From: Motiliproteus coralliicola
GTDB taxonomy: Bacteria; Pseudomonadota; Gammaproteobacteria; Pseudomonadales; Balneatricaceae
Direction: 5' to 3'
Assembly (NCBI RefSeq): GCF_003345655.1
Contig: NZ_QQOH01000004.1
Span: 62,001-126,000 of the forward strand
DNA length: 64,000 nucleotides
The position numbers were made by a program, and so were the translations under genes. This document shows, one piece after another, positions 18,289 to 29,282 of the stretch. The notes under the pieces are model-generated. The model was not told the origin of the DNA and ran no database searches. It saw only the letters and a list, made by a program, of their open reading frames with translations. Numbering within the stretch: the first letter of the stretch is position 1; the number at the start of each line of letters is the position of its first letter.

Positions 18289-20661
18289 TCAACCCTTCAC
18301 CTTCGCCAACTCCTTCAACCGCTTAACCACCTCATAGTTCAACGAACGTTGGGTAAAGCCACCATCGGGTTTACGCACCCCCGGCTTGCGCCCGGTCAGC
18401 AGCTCCAGGGCCTGGTCCACCGTGGCGACGGTGTAGACATGGAACATCCCTTCGGCGACTGCCTGGACCACCGACTGCTTCAGCATCAGGTTGCGCTGGT
18501 TGGCTTTGGGGATAATGACGCCCTGCTCGCCGGTCAGCCCTTTGGCGGTACAGACGTCGAAGAAGCCCTCGATCTTCTCGTTAACCCCGCCGATCGCCTG
18601 TACCTCGCCGTACTGGTTGATCGAACCGGTCAGGGCGAAGCTCTGTTTGATCGGGGTATGGGTCAGGGCCGAGATCAGGGTGCAGATCTCCGCCAGCGAG
18701 GCGCTGTCGCCATCGACGTAGCCGTAGGATTGCTCCAACGCGATGTTGGCCGACAGCGACAGGTTGAAGTTCTGGGCATACTTGTGGCCCAGGTAACCGG
18801 TCAGGATCATCACCCCCTTGGAGTGGATCGGCTGGCCCAGGGTGACCTCTTTCTCGATATCGACGATGCCCTTATCGCCCGGGTGCACGGTGGCGGTGAT
18901 CCGGGCCGGGGTGCCGAAACTCACCTCGCCCACCTGCAGCACCGTCAGGCCGTTACTCTTGCCGATGGCGGTACCCTCGGTATTGATCAGCACCACCTCA
19001 TTGAGAATCTCTTCGCGCATTCGGGTACTGAGCCGGTCGGTACGGCGTTCCTTGGCCAGCAATGCTTCTTCGATATGAGACACCTGAATCAGCTCATCAC
19101 CATCCAGCTGGCGCTTGAAGTCCGCTTCGCAGATCAGGTCCTTCATATCGCCGATCCGAGCCGACAGCAGCGCCTGGTCCTCGGCCATCCTTGAACTATG
19201 CTCCACCAGCCTGGCCACCGCCGGACGATTCAGGTGGGCACAGCTCTCCTGCTGGGATAGGGTCCGGACCAGCCGGGCGTAGTTGCGGATCGAGGCATCG
19301 GTGCGGGGCACGTCATCATCGAAGTCCACCACCACCCGGAACAGTTTGGAGAAGTCCGGATCCATCTGCTGCAGCATGTAGTAGAGCTCGCGGTCACCGA
19401 TGATCACCACCTTCAGTTCCAGCGGAACCGACTCCGGATCCAGCGTGATGGTGTTGATCCCGGCCAGCTCGGCGAACGGGTTCTCGATCTTGATCTTGGC
19501 CGATTTCAACGACCGCTTGATTGCCGACCAGACCATCGGGTGCTCGAACAGTTTTTCCGCTTCGAGGACCAGATAGCCGCCGTTGGCCCGATGCAACGAG
19601 CCACCCCGGACCAGTTGATAGTTGGTCACCATGGCGCCCATCTCGGAGCTGTATTCGACCCGCCCGAACAGGTTGTCGTAACTGGGGTGAGCCTCGAACA
19701 CCACCGGCAGCCCCTTGGTCTTCTGATGATCGACAATCAGATTGACGCCGAACTGGTGCTCCAGCTGGGCCAGCCGGGTCGCCTTGGAACGCTCCTCTCC
19801 CAACTTATCCTCACCGACCAGATCGGACGCGTGCTTGGTCAGCTCCACCTCCATCTGGTTGAGGTAGCCGACCACCCGAGGCTGGGAGGCATACTTCTCC
19901 TTCAACGGTTGGAACAGCGGTGCCATCGCCGTGCGGGCGGTATCGTGCTCGAGCTTTTTCTGCCGCTCATTGGACTCCCGTCGCCAGATCGGCAGGCTGG
20001 TAAGGGACTCGTTCATGAACTCTTCGAGCTGGTTGATATCGGCGTTGATCTGGTTGCGCTGCTCTTCGCTGAGTTGCGAGAAAGCGGCCTCATCCATCGC
20101 CTGACCATCGGCCACCGGGGTAAAGCCAACACTGCCGGCATCGCGGTAGAGGGCGATATTCTTGCTGCGGGCCCGGTTCTCAACCTGCTCCAATGCCTGA
20201 TCATAGAGGCGGTTGAATTCGCGCTCGATCCGACTCTTGGCTCGCTGATAGGCCGGGTTTTCGTAAGCACTGGGCAGTTCGGTAGAGATCGCCTCCAGCA
20301 GGTGCTGGATATCACTCTTGAACACCGCCGCCTTACCGGAGGCGAAGTAGAACGCCTGGGGGTGGCGGGGATCGCTGATATTGTTGAGGTAGCACCAGTC
20401 CAGCGGCTTCTTGGCCTTCTTGGCTTCGCGCTTGAGGGTGTCCATCACGAACGAAAAACGACCGCTCTGGTTATGCCCCATCACGAACAGGTTGTAACCC
20501 GGCCGGTGCATACCGATGCCGAATTCCATCGCCTCTACGGCTCGCTCCTGGCCATAGATGCCATTGAAATCTTCCAGGGTTTCGGTGGTCTTGAACGGGA
20601 GCAGCTCCGGATTGCAGTTACGGTAGAGCTGATCGATATCGAGTCGGGTGGCTGAATCCAT
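18289..20661 (-). CDS. ATP-dependent Lon-family protease, LonB-like
   Basis: A 790-residue AAA+ protease of the Lon-related group with an AAA_32-type ATPase region, not classical LonA. The N-terminal part holds a Walker-A-like region (MGHNQSGRFSFV) and a long coiled insertion (about 150-270). The C-terminal S16 protease domain has the catalytic serine in DGDSASLAE and lysine in GGVNEKIEG. The start is taken at the second methionine (MDSATRL) because GGAGG sits six bases before it. It is a single-gene unit between two repeat elements. Substrates are unknown; regulated protein turnover is the expected role. Confidence 0.9.
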   Translation of the reverse strand: MDSATRLDIDQLYRNCNPELLPFKTTETLEDFNGIYGQERAVEAMEFGIGMHRPGYNLFVMGHNQSGRFSFVMDTLKREAKKAKKPLDWCYLNNISDPRHPQAFYFASGKAAVFKSDIQHLLEAISTELPSAYENPAYQRAKSRIEREFNRLYDQALEQVENRARSKNIALYRDAGSVGFTPVADGQAMDEAAFSQLSEEQRNQINADINQLEEFMNESLTSLPIWRRESNERQKKLEHDTARTAMAPLFQPLKEKYASQPRVVGYLNQMEVELTKHASDLVGEDKLGEERSKATRLAQLEHQFGVNLIVDHQKTKGLPVVFEAHPSYDNLFGRVEYSSEMGAMVTNYQLVRGGSLHRANGGYLVLEAEKLFEHPMVWSAIKRSLKSAKIKIENPFAELAGINTITLDPESVPLELKVVIIGDRELYYMLQQMDPDFSKLFRVVVDFDDDVPRTDASIRNYARLVRTLSQQESCAHLNRPAVARLVEHSSRMAEDQALLSARIGDMKDLICEADFKRQLDGDELIQVSHIEEALLAKERRTDRLSTRMREEILNEVVLINTEGTAIGKSNGLTVLQVGEVSFGTPARITATVHPGDKGIVDIEKEVTLGQPIHSKGVMILTGYLGHKYAQNFNLSLSANIALEQSYGYVDGDSASLAEICTLISALTHTPIKQSFALTGSINQYGEVQAIGGVNEKIEGFFDVCTAKGLTGEQGVIIPKANQRNLMLKQSVVQAVAEGMFHVYTVATVDQALELLTGRKPGVRKPDGGFTQRSLNYEVVKRLKELAKVKG

Positions 20662-20762
20662 GGGCGCCTCCATCGGGATCTATGAGGCATAGATAGCAAC
20701 CTCACCAGGCGGTGGCAAGCGGAAACCGTTTTTTTCTGCCGAGCACAGAAATTGCCCGGCGA

Positions 20763-21029
20763 GGGAACCTACGAACAAGTCCCTGCGGCTTCTGCAAGCG
20801 CCTGAAGTGTGCAAGTTCTAGGCGCAAGCTGCAGCTAATGGCCGTAGCCCTTAGCAAAGGTTGCAATGACGAAATTGTGCGCTTCAGGCCTTGCCCTTTG
20901 GGGCTTACAGCTTGACTCGCACTCTGCGTTGCAACTTTTCGCAAGGTCTAGACATTACTTCAAAGCTGCGCCTGGATTGCGAGCCAAGCTGAAAGCCAGA
21001 AGCCAGCAAGGACTTATTCGCAGGTTCCC
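20763..21029. mobile_element. MITE-like 267-bp inverted-repeat element (E2)
   Basis: The ends pair over 24 positions with three differences, all transitions: GGGAACCTACGAACAAGTCC at 20763 against the complement of 21010-21029, GGGAACCTGCGAATAAGTCC. Nested pairs follow: CCTGAAG...(20801) with CTTCAGG (20882-20888), and CAGCTTGACTCGC (near 20909) with GCGAGCCAAGCTG near 20979. It contains CTAGGCGCAAG, like CTAGGCAGAAG at the matching place in element E1. No ORF of note and no clear target duplication are visible. It fills the gap between lon and aroE. Confidence 0.65.
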
Positions 21030-21071
21030 AAGGTGTTGATATGCTGGCTATTCTTAAGAGCGGTGCCGCAA

Positions 21072-21905
21072 TCAGCTACCCAGCTGCGCCCTGACGGCAT
21101 CGATCACCGCCGCGCTCTGCGGCCGCACGCCACGCCAGATCCGGAACGATTCGGCAGCCTGCTCCACCAGCATACCCAGGCCGTCGATCACCCGACCCGC
21201 TTCCTGCTGCTCGCCCCAAACCATAAACGGGGTCGGCTCGGCCCCGTACATCATGTCGTAACACCAACCACCGGGCTTCAAAACACCGGCGGGCAAAGGC
21301 GGCAGCTCACCCTGCAGACTGGCGGAGGTGCCGTTGATAATCAGATCGAACTGGCCCTCGACCTCGGCAAAGCCACAGCCACGCAGCTCGCCGAACTCGG
21401 CAAAATCCTGAGCCAGCTGTTCGGCCTTGCTGGCGGTGCGGTTGGCGATCACCAGCAGCGCCGGGGATTGTTCCAGAATCGGCTCCAACACCCCGCGCAC
21501 GGCACCGCCGGCACCCAGAATCAGTACCCGCGCGTCTTTCAGGGTAGCGCCCTGGTTTTCGAGCAGATCCCGAACCAGCCCGACACCGTCGGTGGTATCG
21601 CCGCAGATCTGCCCCGACTCGTCGCGATACAACGTGTTCACCGCCCCGGCCCGCTGCGCCCGCCCGCTCAACTGCGCCGCCATCTCCCAGGCCTGCTGCT
21701 TGAACGGTACGGTGATATTGAGCCCGGCGGGTTGGTCAGCCTGCTGGGCAAAGAAGGTCAGGATCGCCTGCTCAAACCCATCCAAAGGCGCTTCCAGCGT
21801 CTGGTAATCCAGATCCTGGCCAGTTTGCTGGGCAAACATCCGGTGAATCAGCGGTGACTTGCTGTGGCTGATCGGGTTACCGACAACGGCGTACTGGTCG
21901 CTCAT
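21072..21905 (-). CDS. aroE: Shikimate dehydrogenase
   Basis: A 277-residue NADP-dependent enzyme that reduces 3-dehydroshikimate to shikimate in aromatic amino acid synthesis. Visible are the N-terminal shikimate site (VVGNPISHSKSPLIH), the catalytic lysine in LNITVPFKQQA near residue 66, the aspartate in GDTTDGVG near 103, and the nucleotide-binding GAGGAVRG near 130. The start MSDQYAV is preceded by GGAGAGCCCC; an ATG four codons upstream overlaps that site. It is the last gene of a minus-strand series with hemF and tsaC. Confidence 0.95.
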   Translation of the reverse strand: MSDQYAVVGNPISHSKSPLIHRMFAQQTGQDLDYQTLEAPLDGFEQAILTFFAQQADQPAGLNITVPFKQQAWEMAAQLSGRAQRAGAVNTLYRDESGQICGDTTDGVGLVRDLLENQGATLKDARVLILGAGGAVRGVLEPILEQSPALLVIANRTASKAEQLAQDFAEFGELRGCGFAEVEGQFDLIINGTSASLQGELPPLPAGVLKPGGWCYDMMYGAEPTPFMVWGEQQEAGRVIDGLGMLVEQAAESFRIWRGVRPQSAAVIDAVRAQLGS

Positions 21906-21960
21906 GGGGCTCTCCAATTATTGAAGCTCAACACTGTAGTTTTACGGAGTAAGTGAATGG

Positions 21961-23462
<1,502 letters not shown>

Positions 23463-23480
23463 GGTCGCTTCACCTTCGGC

Positions 23481-24563
23481 TCAGTCCAGCAGCTGTTCCG
23501 CTGCCCGAATGCGCTCGTTCAACGCCTCAGCTGAACCCGCTCGCAGGGTCACATGTCCAACCTTACGGCCGACACGAGCCTCTTTCTCATAGTCGTGCAG
23601 ATGGGCACCCGGGATCGACAGCACCGCTTCGCGGCTCGGCACGCAGCCGATAAAGTTGACCATCGCACTATGACCGACGGCATCGGTGGAACCCAGCGGC
23701 AGATCCAATACCGCCCGCAGGTGGTTTTCGAACTGGCTAGTCTCGGCGCCCTCGATGGTCCAGTGACCGGAGTTATGCACTCGCGGTGCAATCTCGTTGG
23801 CCAGCAGATGTTCGCCAACCTGGAACAGTTCCAGGGTCAGGACCCCGACATAGTCGAGCTGTTCGGCAATCTTACCCAGGTAGGCTTCAGCCTTGGCCTG
23901 CATCGGATCATTATCACGGCAGATCGCCAGATGGAGGATGCCATCGCGATGGGTATTCTCGGAGACCGGGTAGAACGCCATCGAGCCATCACGGGCCCGG
24001 GCACCGATGATCGAGATTTCACGGTTGTAGTTGACGAAGCCTTCCAGAATCAACGGCACCGAACCCAGCCGCTGCCAAGCAGGCTCCAGGTCGTCGGTCG
24101 AACGCAGTACCGCCTGGCCTTTACCGTCGTAGCCTTCGGTACGGGTTTTCAGCACCGCGGGCAGGCCGACGCGCTCAACCGCTGCCTGCAGATCTTCCAG
24201 GCTGTTGATGGCGGCAAACTCGGGCACCTCGATGCCCAGTTCGACAAACATGTTTTTCTCGTTCAGACGATCCTGAGCCGTTGCCAAGGCCTTCGCCGGG
24301 GGGTAGGCGGGCAGGCGCGATGACAGATGCTCGACACTGGCCGCCGGAACATTTTCAAACTCAAAAGTGATCGCCTCGGCCCAGCCCTCGAGCTCAGCCA
24401 ACGCCTTAACATCGTCGTAGCCGGCGCAGATACCCGGCGCCACATCACCGGCACAAGGCGTTTGGGAAGGGTCGAGAAAATGAACATCGAGACCCATCGG
24501 CCGTGCAGCCAACGCCATCATCCGGGCCAGCTGGCCGCCTCCGATTACACCGACGCGCTTCAT
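23481..24563 (-). CDS. purK: 5-(carboxyamino)imidazole ribonucleotide synthase
   Basis: A 360-residue ATP-grasp enzyme of purine synthesis that converts AIR, ATP and bicarbonate to N5-CAIR. Conserved stretches are [17 protein letters not shown] at the N-terminus, [28 protein letters not shown], and the [19 protein letters not shown] block near residue 265. Its ATG overlaps the purE stop (ATGA), so the two are translationally coupled, and their products act in sequence. Confidence 0.97.
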   Translation of the reverse strand: MKRVGVIGGGQLARMMALAARPMGLDVHFLDPSQTPCAGDVAPGICAGYDDVKALAELEGWAEAITFEFENVPAASVEHLSSRLPAYPPAKALATAQDRLNEKNMFVELGIEVPEFAAINSLEDLQAAVERVGLPAVLKTRTEGYDGKGQAVLRSTDDLEPAWQRLGSVPLILEGFVNYNREISIIGARARDGSMAFYPVSENTHRDGILHLAICRDNDPMQAKAEAYLGKIAEQLDYVGVLTLELFQVGEHLLANEIAPRVHNSGHWTIEGAETSQFENHLRAVLDLPLGSTDAVGHSAMVNFIGCVPSREAVLSIPGAHLHDYEKEARVGRKVGHVTLRAGSAEALNERIRAAEQLLD

Positions 24564-25057
24564 GCGATCTCTACCCGCGGGTCAGGGTCGGCCAGCACCT
24601 TATCGGTCTGGGCACGACGGAAGGCTTCTAGTTCCTTGCGGATCTCCGGGTACTTGTTACCCAGCATCGATGCCGCCAGCAGCGCGGCATTGGCAGCACC
24701 GGCTTTACCGATCGACAGGGTTCCGACCGGTACACCGGCGGGCATCTGGACGATCGATAGCAGTGAGTCCATGCCGTTGAGGGCCCGTGACTGAACCGGT
24801 ACACCCAGCACCGGCAGCACGGTTTCAGAAGCGGCCATACCCGGCAGGTGAGCTGCGCCACCGGCACCGGCGATAATCACTTCCAGACCACGCTCTTCGG
24901 CCGTCTGGGCGTACTGAAACAGCTTGCCTGGGGTACGGTGGGCCGAAACAACTTCCACCTCGTGGGGGATGTTGAACTGCTCCAGAATCTTGACCGCTTC
25001 ACTCATGGTCTCCCAATCGGAACGGGATCCCATGATGACCCCTACCAGCGCACTCAT
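24560..25057 (-). CDS. purE: N5-carboxyaminoimidazole ribonucleotide mutase
   Basis: A 165-residue class I PurE that moves the carboxyl of N5-CAIR to give CAIR. Motifs: [22 protein letters not shown] with the catalytic histidine, and [12 protein letters not shown] place the start at MSALVGV, which follows AAGGAGACAAGC; an upstream in-frame ATG at 25129 would add 24 unrelated residues. It is coupled to purK by a 4-bp overlap. Confidence 0.96.
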   Translation of the reverse strand: MSALVGVIMGSRSDWETMSEAVKILEQFNIPHEVEVVSAHRTPGKLFQYAQTAEERGLEVIIAGAGGAAHLPGMAASETVLPVLGVPVQSRALNGMDSLLSIVQMPAGVPVGTLSIGKAGAANAALLAASMLGNKYPEIRKELEAFRRAQTDKVLADPDPRVEIA

Positions 25058-25250
25058 GCTTGTCTCCTTGCCAGCGTCAACGGCTTTCCCTTCGGGGCCG
25101 CTTCGGCTGTCGTTTAAAAAAACGGCCATTATCCCCCAGATCCCGGTACAGGGCTAGTAAAGAGCCAGAGACAAACTCGGGTACATCATGATCATTGGTC
25201 GCAAAAGCCGTGCGATCTCAACAATAGTCAGCAAAATCCGGGATAAAGGC

Positions 25251-26393
25251 TCAGCAACGCTGGTAGCCACCCGCCACCGAGGCGATCACCCCCTGCAGCT
25301 CCAGCGCCAGAATCTGGCTCTGGAGTTGATCCACCTGCAGGCCGGTCCGGATCACCAACTGGTCCAGGGAGACGGGGTCGTACCCCAGCGCCTCGAGCAG
25401 CTGCCGCTGTGCCGGGGCCAGGTTCGGCAACTCAGTCAACTCGATGCCTCCAGCTGGCGCAGGTGTTGCACTCATTTGCTTCGATTCCAACTGCGGCGCC
25501 AGCTCCTGCAATATCTGCTCGGCATTGTCGACCAGCCAGGCTCCCTGGCGGATTAATTGATGACAGCCACGGGCTTGAGGATTGTGGATCGAGCCGGGCA
25601 GAGCAAACAGCTCTCGTCCCTGCTCCAACGCTAGCGACGCCGACACCAGCGAACCGCTCTTCAATGCGGCTTCAACCACCAACAGTCCCAGGCTTAAACC
25701 ACTGATGATCCGGTTGCGGCGAGGAAACTGTGGTCCTCTCGGCGGAGTCCCCAACGGCAACTCGGACAGCAGCACCCCACCTTGATCCAGAATCTGGGTC
25801 GCCAGCATCTGATGGCGTTTGGGGTAGCACTGATCGACGCCAGTACCCAACACCGCCACCGTCAATCCCAGCCCTTCCAGTGCTCCTTGATGGGCCGAGG
25901 CGTCGATCCCTAACGCCATCCCACTGGTGGGTATCAACCCGTTTAGAGAGAGTTCGCGGGCCAGTTGACGAGCATTACCCAATCCCTGGAGCGTGGCCGA
26001 ACGGCTGCCGACAATCGCGATCTGTGGTTGGCTCAGTAATTCGGCATCCCCAATCAGATAGAGCAGCGGCGGCGGATCCTCGATCGCTAACAGCGACTGT
26101 GGATAATCCGGATCATCGAGGCACAGCAGGCTGTGCTTGGGTTGCAACAACCACCGATCGACCTGCTCCAGGTAGGCGCTGCTCTGCTGCCGGTCGATCG
26201 CAATGATCTGACGCGCCAAGCGATCGCTCAGGCCAGCTTCGAGCAGTAGTGAATAATCGGCGCTCAGAATCGCATCGGCACTACCGAAGGATTGCCAAAG
26301 GCGCTTGAGGGCGACGGGGCCGAGACGAGGGATCTGGCTCAGCCGCAGCCAATCGATATGCTGCGGCTGCCAGCGCAGGTAGGGCAAAGGCAT
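25251..26393 (-). CDS. dprA: DNA-processing protein DprA
   Basis: A 380-residue protein of the DprA/Smf family, which loads RecA on incoming single-stranded DNA during transformation. An N-terminal helical SAM-like domain (residues 1-70) precedes the Rossmann-like core with GSRSATLQGLGNAR and SGMALGIDASAHQGAL, and GTGVDQCYPKRH. A C-terminal winged-helix DML1-like region follows an acidic linker. ATG at 26393 follows AAGGA. It lies 48 bp downstream of the LysM gene, the same pairing as in Pseudomonas. Confidence 0.95.
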   Translation of the reverse strand: MPLPYLRWQPQHIDWLRLSQIPRLGPVALKRLWQSFGSADAILSADYSLLLEAGLSDRLARQIIAIDRQQSSAYLEQVDRWLLQPKHSLLCLDDPDYPQSLLAIEDPPPLLYLIGDAELLSQPQIAIVGSRSATLQGLGNARQLARELSLNGLIPTSGMALGIDASAHQGALEGLGLTVAVLGTGVDQCYPKRHQMLATQILDQGGVLLSELPLGTPPRGPQFPRRNRIISGLSLGLLVVEAALKSGSLVSASLALEQGRELFALPGSIHNPQARGCHQLIRQGAWLVDNAEQILQELAPQLESKQMSATPAPAGGIELTELPNLAPAQRQLLEALGYDPVSLDQLVIRTGLQVDQLQSQILALELQGVIASVAGGYQRC

Positions 26394-26444
26394 CAATCAT
26401 CCTTGATCGACAGCGGCTCATCCTGAGCCGCCGTTATTCTGCCG

Positions 26445-27488
26445 TTAGCGGGGAGAACGAACCTCGTCCAGCACGGCCAGGGCACTGGTTGCTCGCATCA
26501 CCAGCGCGTAGCTGACTTTGTCGAAGGTTTTGAACACCATCACCAGGCCGGCACGCTCGGAGGGCAGGGTGATCAGTTCCTTGGTGACCGGATCGACGAC
26601 CTGCTCACCAGCCTTGTAGACCTGGAACACATTGCCGGGCTCAACCCCTTCACGCTGGCCGCGGTTGATCGCGATCACGTCGAACTGACCGATCTTGTCG
26701 ACACCGCGTAGCACCGACAGGATCTTGCCTTCCAGCGGCCGCTCGGTGACGGATGGGAAGAATACTGACTGTACTTTCCCCTCGGGGGTCGGCAGCACTC
26801 GGTCCAGCTTCCGGACCTCCTGGCTGGTACGCTTCAGCGTCAGGGTCAGAATGTCGGCTTCGCGGGCCTTCAGGTAACCGCTACCGATACTCTGGGATTC
26901 AAAACCCAGCTCTTCGCCGGTATCGGGATCGACGTAGAGCCGCGCCGGACGGTAGATGCCGAAGAACTCTTGCACCACCTGTTCATTTTCGAGCTTGCCG
27001 CGGGCATAGACCTTATCACCGGCACCGGAGACGATCCGTTCGTTGACACCGGCGACCACATAGGGAGCCTTTTCCAACGCCTCGCGATCCATAATCAGGT
27101 TATCGGACAGGAAGCTCTTGATATCCTGCAGCGGGATGGTCGGAATCGCTTGAGACAGCGGGGTGCGGCGAATCTCCGGAGACAGCTTGCGCGGGCCACG
27201 CTTGAGTCGAAGTTGCGGCTGACCGTTGATGTAAACCAGATAGATGACATCTCCGGGGAAGATCAGGTGCGGGTTATCGATCTGCGGATTAACACTCCAG
27301 ACCTTGGGCCAGAGCCAAGGGCTCTTGAGGAAGGTGCCCGAGATATCCCAGAGCGTATCTCCTCTAACCACCACGTATTGATCCGGGTGGTCGTCCGCCA
27401 GTTCAATCACATCCGCGTGTACGCTGGTGGTGAAGAGTAACGAGCCGGCCAACAGGATTGCAGCAACGGCGGACAGCAGCTTTGTCAT
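26445..27488 (-). CDS. Secreted LysM peptidoglycan-binding protein
   Basis: A 347-residue envelope protein. A signal peptide (about residues 1-25, ending SVHA) is followed by a LysM domain (VVVRGDTLWDISGTFLKSPWLWPKVWSVN with NPHLIFPGDVIYLV, about 38-95) that binds peptidoglycan. The remaining 250 residues have no motif I know but match the DUF-type tail of the LysM proteins found next to dprA and def in Pseudomonas relatives. It is divergent from def. A cell-wall maintenance role is likely, but the exact activity is unknown. Confidence 0.88.
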   Translation of the reverse strand: MTKLLSAVAAILLAGSLLFTTSVHADVIELADDHPDQYVVVRGDTLWDISGTFLKSPWLWPKVWSVNPQIDNPHLIFPGDVIYLVYINGQPQLRLKRGPRKLSPEIRRTPLSQAIPTIPLQDIKSFLSDNLIMDREALEKAPYVVAGVNERIVSGAGDKVYARGKLENEQVVQEFFGIYRPARLYVDPDTGEELGFESQSIGSGYLKAREADILTLTLKRTSQEVRKLDRVLPTPEGKVQSVFFPSVTERPLEGKILSVLRGVDKIGQFDVIAINRGQREGVEPGNVFQVYKAGEQVVDPVTKELITLPSERAGLVMVFKTFDKVSYALVMRATSALAVLDEVRSPR

Positions 27489-27681
27489 GATAAATCCCTT
27501 TTGATTCAGGCTTATTCAGGCAGGGTATCGGCCGAACCGTGCGGCTCTGTAGCGCCCTAAACACCTGTTTAGTCCCGTATTCTTGCTATGGAATGTACAG
27601 ATGTAAACAGTATAATGATGGTTGACTGATTCCGGTCAATTAGCAGTTTTCTTAATATCTACTCCAACCTGTTGTTTTTAT

Positions 27682-28188
27682 ATGGCTTTACTAGAAATTC
27701 TTGAGTTTCCCGACCCCCGTCTGCGTACCCGCGCCAAACCGGTCGAGACGTTCGACGCCGCCCTGGGCAAACTGGTCGACGATATGTTTGAGACCATGTA
27801 CGAAGCACCAGGTATCGGCTTGGCGGCTACCCAGGTCAACGTACACCAGCGTGTCGTGGTGATGGATCTGAGCGAAGATCGCAGCGAACCCCTGGTGCTG
27901 ATCAACCCCGAATACGAAATTCTCGACGACGAGCGCGAGCAATCCCAGGAAGGCTGCCTGTCGGTCCCCGGTTTCTATGAAACGGTCGAACGGGCCAACC
28001 ATATCCGCCTGAAAGCCCTGGATCGTGAAGGCACGCCCTACGAACTGGAAGCCCGCGACCTGTTGGCGGTCTGCATCCAACACGAGCTGGACCACCTTGA
28101 CGGTAAGCTGTTCGTCGATTATCTGACCAACCTCAAGCGCAACCGCATTCGCAAGAAGCTTGAGAAGCAGCACCGACAACAGGCCTAA
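27682..28188 (+). CDS. def: Peptide deformylase
   Basis: A 168-residue metalloenzyme that removes the formyl group from new proteins. All three family motifs are present: [10 protein letters not shown] (about 44), EGCLSVPG (about 89, metal cysteine) and QHELDHLDG (about 132, two metal histidines and catalytic glutamate). The start [14 protein letters not shown] is the conserved N-terminus; the open frame extends 20 codons upstream but lacks family sequence. It begins the def-fmt-rsmB-trkA-trkH series. Confidence 0.97.
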   Translation: MALLEILEFPDPRLRTRAKPVETFDAALGKLVDDMFETMYEAPGIGLAATQVNVHQRVVVMDLSEDRSEPLVLINPEYEILDDEREQSQEGCLSVPGFYETVERANHIRLKALDREGTPYELEARDLLAVCIQHELDHLDGKLFVDYLTNLKRNRIRKKLEKQHRQQA

Positions 28189-28308
28189 GCCGAAACCGCG
28201 CTCCTTAACGGTAAGAACCCATTGTCCTGAGCCGCCCCGTGTTTGCAGCGGCTCTCGACAAAGACCGGCGGCCAACATCGGCCGCCGCCGAGAAGAGAAC
28301 CCCGTACC

Positions 28309-29268
28309 ATGACCCAGCCGCCGCTGCGCATCGTATTTGCCGGAACTCCGGATTTCGCCGCCGCCAGCCTTGAAGCCCTGATCAACTGCCGCCATCAGGT
28401 CGTCGCCGTCTACACCCAGCCCGATCGGCCCGCTGGGCGGGGTAAGAAACTCACCCCCAGCCCGGTCAAGCGTCTGGCCCAGGAGACCGGCATTCCGGTT
28501 TGCCAGCCGGTCAGCCTGAAGTCCACCGATGAGCAGCAGCTGTTGGCCCAGTTCAATGCCGATCTGATGGTGGTGGTGGCTTACGGGCTGTTGCTTCCCA
28601 AGGCGATCCTGGAGACCCCTCGACTCGGCTGTATCAATGTTCATGCCTCACTGCTGCCGCGCTGGCGTGGCGCCGCCCCGATCGAACGATCACTAATGGC
28701 CGGCGATCCGAAGACTGGCATCACCATCATGCAGATGGATGAAGGGCTGGATACTGGTGACATGCTGTATAAGGTCGAGTGCCCGATCCATGACCAAGAC
28801 ACCGCCGGCCACCTGCACGACCGGCTGCTGGCGATGAGCGGCGATGCCTTGCTGACCGTGGTTGAACAACTGGCCGCCGGCACCGCCCAACCCGAGCCCC
28901 AGGATCACGACCAGGCCAACTACGCCCACAAACTGCTCAAGGGCGACCGCGAGCTGGACTGGAGTCGCAGTGCGGTGGAGCTGAGCCGGCAGATCCGTGG
29001 CCTGAATCCGTCGCGGGTGGCGTTCAGCTACCTTGGCGGACAGCGGATCGGAATCTGGAATGCCCAGGTCCACAAGAGCAATGAGTCAGGTCCCGCCGGT
29101 CAACTGCTCGGTGCCGATAATCAGGGGCTACTGGTCGCCACCGGTGCCGGAGTCTTACAACTGACCCACCTGCAACTACCGGGCGGACGCCAGTTGCCGG
29201 TCGCCGACCTGCTCAACTCACGCCAGGATCTGTTTCGGGCCGGCAATCGTTTCGGTCTGGACGACTGA
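28309..29268 (+). CDS. fmt: Methionyl-tRNA formyltransferase
   Basis: A 319-residue enzyme that formylates initiator Met-tRNA with 10-formyl-THF. It has the N-terminal IVFAGTPDFAAASLEAL, the catalytic SLLPRWRGAAPIERSLMAGD region (N, H and D of the formyltransferase site) and the C-terminal RNA-binding domain (ELSRQIRGLNP onward). ATG at 28309 is used; 22 upstream in-frame codons lack homology. It pairs in function with def, 120 bp upstream. Confidence 0.97.
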   Translation: MTQPPLRIVFAGTPDFAAASLEALINCRHQVVAVYTQPDRPAGRGKKLTPSPVKRLAQETGIPVCQPVSLKSTDEQQLLAQFNADLMVVVAYGLLLPKAILETPRLGCINVHASLLPRWRGAAPIERSLMAGDPKTGITIMQMDEGLDTGDMLYKVECPIHDQDTAGHLHDRLLAMSGDALLTVVEQLAAGTAQPEPQDHDQANYAHKLLKGDRELDWSRSAVELSRQIRGLNPSRVAFSYLGGQRIGIWNAQVHKSNESGPAGQLLGADNQGLLVATGAGVLQLTHLQLPGGRQLPVADLLNSRQDLFRAGNRFGLDD

Positions 29269-29282
29269 TCCAAGGAGCTTCC

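Noticed and set aside
19540-20655. 371-codon plus-strand ORF opposite the lon-like gene
   Set aside because: Shadow of the protease coding sequence.
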